Assembly: GCA_031274385.1 (NCBI GenBank)
Contig: JAISQH010000060.1
Location: forward strand, 1-5,232
DNA: 5,232 nt
Direction of reading: 5' to 3'
Source of the DNA: Planctomycetaceae bacterium
GTDB lineage: Bacteria; Planctomycetota; Planctomycetia; Pirellulales; Thermoguttaceae
In this document: positions 1 to 4,393 of the stretch, one piece after another
Layout: every line of letters starts with the position of its first letter
Numbering within the stretch: position 1 is the stretch's first letter
Notes under the pieces: model-generated
What the model saw: only the letters and a program-made list of their open reading frames with translations
Told to the model about the DNA's origin: nothing
Databases searched by the model: none
Made by a program: the position numbers and the translations under genes

Positions 1-80
1 AATTTTTGAGAATATCCCTTGAATAAAATTAAAAATAAACACGCTCAAAAACAGTGCAAGTTAAAACTAACCTTGAAATT

Positions 81-100
81 CTTTGCGTCTTTGCGCGCAA
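81..100. repeat. Tandem CTTTGCGT/CTTTGCGC element with palindrome
   Basis: CTTTGCGT (81-88) is followed directly by CTTTGCGC (89-96), and the right part forms the perfect 10-base palindrome TTGCGCGCAA (91-100). Read on the other strand it gives the GCAAAGACGCAAAG motif. From memory, this motif recurs as a dispersed intergenic element in many environmental bacterial genomes. Only one copy is visible here, so calling it a dispersed repeat is inference. Confidence 0.4.
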
Positions 101-370
101 TCTTGAAAAACAAAATAGAAAGGTACATTGAACAGATTTTCATAAAAACGAATCGTTGGATAACTACCAAATTGTCGGAATTCTACCCCAAAATGACACA
201 AACAGACCAACCCGAAAATAAACAATCCCCACTCGCCAATCCCACAAAAAATTTTTTGGCAATTGGGGTTATATTAAAAATAATTTCCTTTATTTTATCT
301 ATCTGCTTGTCATTACAACGGTTATGTCAAAAAAATCACTCCCGATTTCATCTCACACCCACTTTTTCAT

Positions 371-483
371 ACGCTATGAGCCTTGTCAATTTTTAGCAAT
401 CTGGTACGCTATGTGAATATATGTTGAGTTATCCCAAAATTCAGGCTTTTGATTTTAGGGTTGTCAAAAAATCAGCATAGCGT
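371..483. repeat. Three ACGCTATG copies, two direct and one inverted
   Basis: ACGCTATG occurs at 371-378 and 406-413, and its exact reverse complement CATAGCGT at 476-483. Flanks are partly shared: TGGT precedes the second copy, and TTGGTG precedes the third when it is read on the minus strand. TTGTCA hexamers sit at 307-312, 383-388 and 461-466, about 77 bases apart. A related stretch, GTCAAAAAAATCA and GTCAAAAAATCA, appears near 325 and 463. The group lies 80-190 bases before the atpA start, so it could be an operator array for a regulator or remnants of a degenerate intergenic repeat. No known regulator site is recognised. Confidence 0.45.
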
Positions 484-498
484 CACCAAAGTGTTCGT

Positions 499-528
499 TT
501 GAACCGGTTAAAACATTTTATTTTTTAT
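499..528 (+). promoter_or_regulatory. Weak candidate promoter of atpA with AACCGGTT palindrome
   Basis: TTGAAC at 499-504 resembles a -35 box. About 18 bases later the T-rich TTTTAT (523-528) could act as a poor -10 box. The -35 overlaps the 8-base palindrome AACCGGTT (502-509), a possible operator. TTGTCA hexamers at 383 and 461 are alternative -35 elements. None has a convincing -10 partner, so this is only a candidate. Confidence 0.2.
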
Positions 529-551
529 CAGCACACCAACCAATATTGAGC

Positions 552-556
552 AGGAG
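552..556 (+). promoter_or_regulatory. Ribosome binding site of atpA
   Basis: A perfect AGGAG lies five bases before the ATG at 562. It fixes the atpA start and shows that this genome uses classical Shine-Dalgarno sequences for ATP synthase genes, in contrast to atpG further on. Confidence 0.85.
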
Positions 557-561
557 TCTCC

Positions 562-2067
562 ATGAAATTCAATGCCGACGAAATCGCCTCTGTTATTCAG
601 AAAGAAATTGAACAATACGAACAGAAAATTGATGTCCGTGAAGTCGGACGTGTCCTCGAAGTCGGCGATGGTATCGCACAGATTTACGGTCTGTCCGGTG
701 TCATGGCAGGGGAAATGATCGAATTTCCCCACGGCGTCATGGGACTCGCCTTCAACCTCGAAGAAAATTCTGTCGGTGCCATCATTCTTGGAAATTATCT
801 CAAACTCCAAGAAGGTGACGAAGCTAAAACCACCGGCAAACTTCTTTCCGTTCCGGTCGGTGAAGCCGTTTTAGGACGGGTTCTCGATCCGCTCGGTAAT
901 CCCTTGGACGGCAAAGGTCCCATCGTTACAAATACATTTCGCGAAGTCGAAAGTATCGCGCCGGGTATCGCGGATCGTCAACCGGTTCGCGAATCACTCG
1001 CCACCGGAATCAAAGCCATCGACGCCATGACACCCATCGGACGAGGACAACGTGAACTCATCATCGGTGACCGCAAAACCGGTAAAACAGCAATCTGCAT
1101 CGACACCATTCTCAACCAAAAAGAAACCGGCGTCAAATGTTTTTATGTTGCCGTCGGTCAAAAAGATTCCACCGTTGCCGGGATTATTGAAACGTTACGG
1201 CAATACGGTGCCATGGATTATACAACCGTGATTGTAGCGGGCGCGAGTTCGCCTGCTCCGTTACAATATATTGCTCCGTATGCCGGTTGCGCCATGGCGG
1301 AGTATTTTATGTACAACGGTCAGCATACCTTAGTGGTGTACGACGATTTATCGAAACAAGCCACCGCGTATCGGCAAATTTCATTGTTGATGCGCCGCCC
1401 GCCGGGACGTGAAGCGTTTCCGGGTGACATTTTTTATTGTCACAGCCGACTTCTGGAACGGTCAGCAAAATTGTCAAAAGAACTCGGCGGCGGTTCTCTC
1501 ACCGCACTGCCGATTGTTGAAACACTGGAAGGCGAAGTCTCCGCCTATATTCCAACCAACGTTATTTCCATCACTGACGGTCAAATTTATTTGCAACCGG
1601 ATTTATTTTTCAGAGGTCAACGTCCGGCAATGAATGTCGGTATTTCGGTGAGCCGAGTTGGCGGTTCGGCGCAAATTCCGGCAATGAAACAGGTTGCGGG
1701 CGGTATGCGGCTCGATATGGCGGCGTTCCGGGAACTGGAAGCGTTCGCACAACTCGGAACCGATCTCGACGCCGCCACTCAAGCCCGCCTCGATCGCGGT
1801 TACCGAATCAACGAACTCATCAAACAAGGTCTGTGTAAACCAATGCACGTCATCGATCAGGTCTTCGTCATTTATGCCGGAACGCATGGCTTTATCGATA
1901 CAGTAAAAATCAATGACGTGTTACGCTGGGAAAACGAGTTCCTCTTGTTCCTACATAGTTCACATAAAAACGTTTGGCAAAAACTGAACGAAAAGAAAAA
2001 ACTCGACAACGAATTAACCGCCGAAATGGACAACGTCCTCGAAGCGTTCAACAAAACATTTGTGTAA
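562..2067 (+). CDS. atpA: F-type ATP synthase subunit alpha
   Basis: Alpha subunit of the F1 catalytic head. It alternates with beta in the alpha3beta3 hexamer, binds non-catalytic nucleotide and supplies an arginine to the catalytic site. The 501 aa match the family's usual length. The N-terminal beta-barrel spans about residues 25-93. The Walker A loop GDRKTGKT is at 169-176. Gln200 in VGQKDST replaces the catalytic Glu of beta, marking this as alpha. The Walker B region LVVYDD is near 257-262. The alpha signature PAMNVGISVSRVG is at 355-367, with Arg365 equivalent to the E. coli arginine finger. The helical C-terminal domain is complete. The start is supported by AGGAG five bases upstream and by a normal N-terminus (MKFNADEI). 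The gene looks intact. Its usual neighbour atpG begins more than 1.1 kb downstream because of intervening accessory DNA. The style resembles Planctomycetota (recollection). Confidence 0.98.
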   Translation: MKFNADEIASVIQKEIEQYEQKIDVREVGRVLEVGDGIAQIYGLSGVMAGEMIEFPHGVMGLAFNLEENSVGAIILGNYLKLQEGDEAKTTGKLLSVPVGEAVLGRVLDPLGNPLDGKGPIVTNTFREVESIAPGIADRQPVRESLATGIKAIDAMTPIGRGQRELIIGDRKTGKTAICIDTILNQKETGVKCFYVAVGQKDSTVAGIIETLRQYGAMDYTTVIVAGASSPAPLQYIAPYAGCAMAEYFMYNGQHTLVVYDDLSKQATAYRQISLLMRRPPGREAFPGDIFYCHSRLLERSAKLSKELGGGSLTALPIVETLEGEVSAYIPTNVISITDGQIYLQPDLFFRGQRPAMNVGISVSRVGGSAQIPAMKQVAGGMRLDMAAFRELEAFAQLGTDLDAATQARLDRGYRINELIKQGLCKPMHVIDQVFVIYAGTHGFIDTVKINDVLRWENEFLLFLHSSHKNVWQKLNEKKKLDNELTAEMDNVLEAFNKTFV

Positions 2068-2086
2068 CCTTTGCTCGTGTGCTAAC

Positions 2087-2104
2087 CGCCCCGCTTGCGG
2101 GACG
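2087..2104 (+). other. GC-rich hairpin after atpA
   Basis: CCCGC (2090-2094) and GCGGG (2097-2101) are complementary, and the arms extend by CG/CG after one mismatch (2087-2088 with 2103-2104). No T tract follows, so it is not a standard rho-independent terminator. It lies 20 bases after the atpA stop. It could protect the mRNA 3' end or modulate read-through into the downstream genes. Confidence 0.4.
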
Positions 2105-2106
2105 TT

Positions 2107-2121
2107 GGAGACTGACCGATG
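2107..2121 (+). promoter_or_regulatory. Strong Shine-Dalgarno and ATG, probably the displaced atpG start
   Basis: GGAG at 2107-2110 lies eight bases before the ATG at 2119, a good initiation site positioned where atpG would be expected after atpA. The ATG leads only into a 23-codon frame. The first five bases ATGGC equal those of the real atpG at 3202, which has no Shine-Dalgarno. I infer that this may be the ancestral atpG initiation region, cut off from its gene by inserted DNA. Alternatively it simply serves the broken gene that follows. Confidence 0.45.
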
Positions 2122-2387
2122 GCTGTTATCGAAACACTTCGTGAAAAAAAAAACCAAGCTCACTCCGCTTCCTTGAACGTTTGTACATAGACATCATCGA
2201 ACCCATTGGACATCGCGCCAAGGAACGCAGTATGTCGTATCAAAAAACGTACGCACAAGTAGTGAACAAATTCACTCTTGCTTTTTCACAAGAATTTTGT
2301 GATGACGGAATTATTAATTGGGAACGGCTTACTCGATTTGTTTCCGAAAAATTTCCAATTAAAAAGAGTGTTAAAGGCAGGAAGTAA
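2119..2387 (+). pseudogene. Broken ORF with apparent -1 frameshift at an A10 run
   Basis: Translation from the ATG at 2119 gives MAVIETLREKKN and then stops at 2188-2190. The frame one base back is open from just after the run of ten A (2144-2153) to the TAA at 2385-2387. Joining the two at the A run gives about 89 residues passing through LRFLERLYIDIIEP, MSYQKTYAQVVNKF and NWERLTRFVSEKF. The downstream part has a normal amphipathic, protein-like composition, so it is probably real or formerly real coding sequence. I do not recognise a family. It may be the N-terminal part of the restriction endonuclease whose C-terminal tail follows in another frame, with the middle lost. A sequencing error in the homopolymer or programmed -1 slippage at A AAA AAC would give the same picture. 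Confidence 0.45.
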
Positions 2388-2541
2388 ACTGAAAACTGTA
2401 GAAGAATTTTGGGATTTTCTTGGCGGTCAGGGGACTTATGATGAGTTGCTCGATTGTTTTGAAAAAGCCGGTAAGGAGTTGAGACCGGAGATTGATGGGT
2501 ATTTTGGTAAATTCAATAATCGGGAATCAAGAGGTATTTAA
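2386..2541 (+). pseudogene. C-terminal remnant of a TdeIII/MjaII-type restriction endonuclease
   Basis: In the +1 frame relative to the preceding fragment, about 51 residues read SKLKTVEEFWDFLGG, TYDELLDCFEKAGKELRP and EIDGYF before a TAA at 2539-2541. The arrangement FWDFLGG, TYDELL, FEKAG and ELRPEID matches my memory of the C-terminal tail of TdeIII/MjaII-family type II endonucleases (GGNCC cutters). Those proteins are several times longer and carry their PD-(D/E)XK core upstream. That core is not seen here, so nuclease activity is very unlikely. Its stop overlaps the antitoxin start by one base (TAATG), so translation of this remnant could couple to the antitoxin. The family assignment is from memory only; the frame break and missing core are seen directly. 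Confidence 0.5.
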
Positions 2542-2789
2542 TGGAATCGTTAAGAACAATTATTCATTCGGCGCAGTTGGCATCGGTTATTGATTTGCCG
2601 GTTGGTTTGCAAAATCGAGAAGTTGAAATCATCGTTTTGCCGTCAACAGCGGCAACGTCGGAACCTGTAACTGAACGAAAAACGCAGAAAGGCTGTTTGA
2701 AACAATACGCCAATCCTGATTTATGGGAGTTGGAAAAAGGGGCTTGGGGACGTGTAACTGTTGAAAAATATTTGGAGAATAAATCGTGA
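2541..2789 (+). CDS. Antitoxin of a PIN-domain type II toxin-antitoxin pair
   Basis: An 82-aa protein predicted to bind and neutralise the PIN toxin encoded next and probably to repress its own operon. The N-terminal half (residues 1-34, including LASVIDLPVGLQNREVEIIV) has the short beta-strand pattern of small DNA-binding antitoxins. The C-terminal half (about 50-82, with GCLKQYANPDLW and EKGAWGRVTVEKY) resembles the conserved toxin-wrapping tail GxLKKYANP...EKxAWexAvxEKY that I recall from antitoxins paired with PIN proteins. AGAGG at 2530-2534 lies six bases before the ATG. The stop overlaps the toxin GTG start by four bases (GTGA), the usual translational coupling. No own promoter is evident, so expression may depend on read-through from atpA. 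The gene looks intact. The exact antitoxin family is not certain. Confidence 0.8.
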   Translation: MESLRTIIHSAQLASVIDLPVGLQNREVEIIVLPSTAATSEPVTERKTQKGCLKQYANPDLWELEKGAWGRVTVEKYLENKS

Positions 2790-3181
2790 TCGTTTTTGAT
2801 ACAAATGCCGTTTTGCGATATATTCTTCAAGATATGGTCGATATTGCGGATTATGTAGAATCACAAATGCAACGTGAAAAATACATGATTCCAGTAGAAG
2901 TGCTTGCAGAAATTGTTTATGTTTTGGAGAAGGTGTACAAAATTGATCGACAACGAATTGCACACGAATTGGTGCTTACCGTCAACGAACCAAACGCCTT
3001 GATTCCACACAAGCAAGTTGTTGAAAAGGCATTACAGGTTTATGACCAAACTAAACTCGATTTCGTTGATTGTCTCCTTATCGGTTACGCGAAAATTGAA
3101 GGTCATCGAATTATTTCGTATGACAAAAAACTGAATAACTACTTAACCGCCAATGGCGCGGTTTCTGGAACACAAACTTGA
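2786..3181 (+). CDS. PIN-domain toxin (VapC-like ribonuclease)
   Basis: A 131-aa PIN-domain protein, predicted to be a Mg2+-dependent RNase that halts translation when freed from its antitoxin. The acidic active-site set is visible: Asp5 in the N-terminal IVFDTNAVLRY strand, Glu42 in LAEIVYVLEK, Asp92/Asp95 in LDFVDCLL and Asp113 in ISYDKKL. All expected residues are present, so it is probably active. The GTG start at 2786 overlaps the antitoxin stop; GGAG at 2774-2777 supports it, and a later start would remove Asp5. Similar proteins usually end soon after the DKKLN motif, and here the extra tail TANGAVSGTQT may come from adjoining DNA. The gene stops 20 bases before atpG, so toxin and ATP synthase gamma are probably on one mRNA. 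I do not name it vapC because the antitoxin type is unproven. Confidence 0.88.
   Translation: MIVFDTNAVLRYILQDMVDIADYVESQMQREKYMIPVEVLAEIVYVLEKVYKIDRQRIAHELVLTVNEPNALIPHKQVVEKALQVYDQTKLDFVDCLLIGYAKIEGHRIISYDKKLNNYLTANGAVSGTQT
3145..3163 (+). other. Hairpin in the toxin 3' end
   Basis: AACCGC (3145-3150) and GCGGTT (3158-3163) form a six-base-pair stem around a seven-base loop, 39 bases before the atpG ATG. There is no T run, so it is not a terminator. It shares TAACCGCC with the hairpin after atpA (2083-2090 and 3144-3151). Confidence 0.3.
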
Positions 3182-3201
3182 AACTTTAATTTCATACCCA
3201 C

Positions 3202-4194
3202 ATGGCAAAATCACGAGCATTAGATAAGCGTCGCAAGTCTGTTAGGAGTATTCGCAAGATTACGCGGACAATGGAACTTGTTGCGACGGCGCAATTTAAG
3301 AAGGCGATGGAAAAAGCGGTTGCGGCTGACGCTTACACGAAGCGGTTGGTCGGACTGGTTCACGATTTGTCGTTGTCCGGTGAACAACTGGCACATCCGC
3401 TCCTTGTCGAACGGAAACAAGATCGTTCGCAAAAAGATGTTGTGTTGTTGGTACTCAGTGCCAATCGCGGTATGTGCGGAGGATTCAACGCCGGTGTCAT
3501 GCGGTTGGCTGCACAACGGCTCAGGAATTTTCAGAAAGATTATGCGGGCGTGTCTCTTGAAGTTTCCGGGAAACGCGGTATTTCAGCGTTTAAGTTTCGC
3601 GGTGCGGAAATTGCGGAGTCCTACATTCATCTTCAGGATAAGCCAACATTGGAGCAAGTCACCGAACTTGCCGACCACTATTTGGAAGATTTTATTACAG
3701 ATAAAATTGATCGGCTTGACGTTTGTTACACAAAATTCGATTCGCTCAGCCGACAATACGCGGTGATTGAAACCTTGCTTCCGATTACCGAATTGACCAT
3801 CGAAGGCGATGTCAACGCCGTGCAGGACGAACTGGATGCCGACTTGAAAAAGGCGGCATTGGTTAAACAAGCACACGAAATGACTGCAAACCGTACCGAT
3901 AAAGGTGCCGCCGGTTTGAAAGAACGCGGTAATATCATGTTCGAATTTCTGCCGTCACCGGAAAGCATTTTGGAAGAACTTGTTCCGAAAGCATTCAAAT
4001 CGAAACTGTTCAAATGTTTCCTTGACTCCGCCGTCAGTGAACAGATCGCCCGAATGGTTGCTATGAAAGCCGCCACAGAAAATGCCGACAAAATGATCGG
4101 ATTGTTGACCACATCGTACAACCGAGCCAGGCAATCGCAGATTACGAGCGAAATTCTCGAAATCATCAGCGGTGCCGACGCTTTGGCAAATTAG
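3202..4194 (+). CDS. atpG: F-type ATP synthase subunit gamma
   Basis: Gamma is the central rotor shaft that couples proton (or Na+) flow through Fo to catalysis in the alpha3beta3 head. The N-terminal helix (residues 4-56, ALDKRRKSVRSIRKITRTME) and C-terminal helix (about 274-327, ending in TSEILEIISGADAL) form the coiled-coil shaft. The middle Rossmann-like part carries SANRGMCGGFN at 86-96, matching the usual SDRGLCGGFN. At 330 aa it is about 40 longer than E. coli gamma. The extra residues lie near 203-245, a charged stretch without Cys, so it is not the chloroplast redox switch. The ATG is fixed because an in-frame TAA lies 15 bases upstream at 3187-3189. No purine-rich Shine-Dalgarno precedes it (TTTCATACCCAC), unlike every other gene here. 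It is intact. No atpD follows, which is unusual. Confidence 0.97.
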   Translation: MAKSRALDKRRKSVRSIRKITRTMELVATAQFKKAMEKAVAADAYTKRLVGLVHDLSLSGEQLAHPLLVERKQDRSQKDVVLLVLSANRGMCGGFNAGVMRLAAQRLRNFQKDYAGVSLEVSGKRGISAFKFRGAEIAESYIHLQDKPTLEQVTELADHYLEDFITDKIDRLDVCYTKFDSLSRQYAVIETLLPITELTIEGDVNAVQDELDADLKKAALVKQAHEMTANRTDKGAAGLKERGNIMFEFLPSPESILEELVPKAFKSKLFKCFLDSAVSEQIARMVAMKAATENADKMIGLLTTSYNRARQSQITSEILEIISGADALAN

Positions 4195-4393
4195 GAATTG
4201 AAAATTTTTGTTTCCACCACGTCACAACACCTTTGGTCTGTTTTGCAACGGTCAATTTTTATGATGAAATAAACGATCCACAACATCGCGGAATGTTCAA
4301 ATTCTTCGATAAGTCGTTTATTGCTAAAAAAGTTAATGTAGATTTTATTACAAAAATATCGTGCCTCCCCGATTATGTTAGTGAGGTTTTGTT
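4195..4393. other. AT-rich spacer between atpG and the methyltransferase gene
   Basis: No gene or convincing terminator is visible in this gap. The usual next gene, atpD, is missing. TTGCTA (4321-4326) and TTTATT (4344-4349), 17 bases apart, form a weak candidate promoter for the methyltransferase. Confidence 0.5.
4383..4386 (+). promoter_or_regulatory. Ribosome binding site of the methyltransferase gene
   Basis: GAGG (within GTGAGG) lies seven bases before the ATG at 4394 and supports that start. Confidence 0.65.

Larger units (their letters stand above)
1..561. other. AT-rich upstream region of atpA, no convincing gene
   Basis: No recognisable protein or RNA gene lies in these bases. One open frame (19-396, + strand, TTG start) exists, but it has no Shine-Dalgarno, a biased Lys/Asn/Ile/Leu composition typical of translated AT-rich spacer, and no family I recognise. 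The stretch holds A6T6 at 246-257 between CCAAT (236-240) and ATTGG (262-266), which could pair weakly, and the repeat clusters listed separately. In most bacteria atpH and atpF would lie directly upstream of atpA. Neither is present here, so atpA is probably the first gene of its transcript and this region should hold its promoter. Confidence 0.6.

Noticed and set aside
19..396. 125-codon open frame with a hydrophobic stretch before atpA
   Set aside because: TTG start without a Shine-Dalgarno, low-complexity Lys/Asn/Ile composition, no recognised family, and repeats at its end. It is best explained as chance in AT-rich spacer.
1603..2054. Minus-strand open frames opposite the end of atpA
   Set aside because: They lie entirely under a full-length conserved gene, have no recognisable product, and are mirror effects of its codon bias.
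2278..2400. Treating 2278-2541 as an independent gene from its TTG
   Set aside because: No ribosome binding site, and the first 35 codons overlap the other frame, which has better protein character. Only the part after about 2386 reads like a known protein tail.
2119..2541. IS-element transposase with programmed frameshift
   Set aside because: The joined translation has no DDE or helix-turn-helix pattern I recognise, and there are no good terminal inverted repeats around it.
3220..4166. Minus-strand and +2-frame open frames within atpG
   Set aside because: They are fully contained in atpG, whose conserved motifs from both ends prove its frame.
4251..4261. GTCAATTTTTA shared between the atpA leader (385-395) and the spacer after atpG
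   Set aside because: An 11-base AT-rich match in two AT-rich spacers, with no further similarity in the flanks.
4195..4320. Rho-independent terminator after atpG
   Set aside because: AAAATTTTT and GAATGTTC give only weak AT pairing, and no GC stem followed by a T tract was found.
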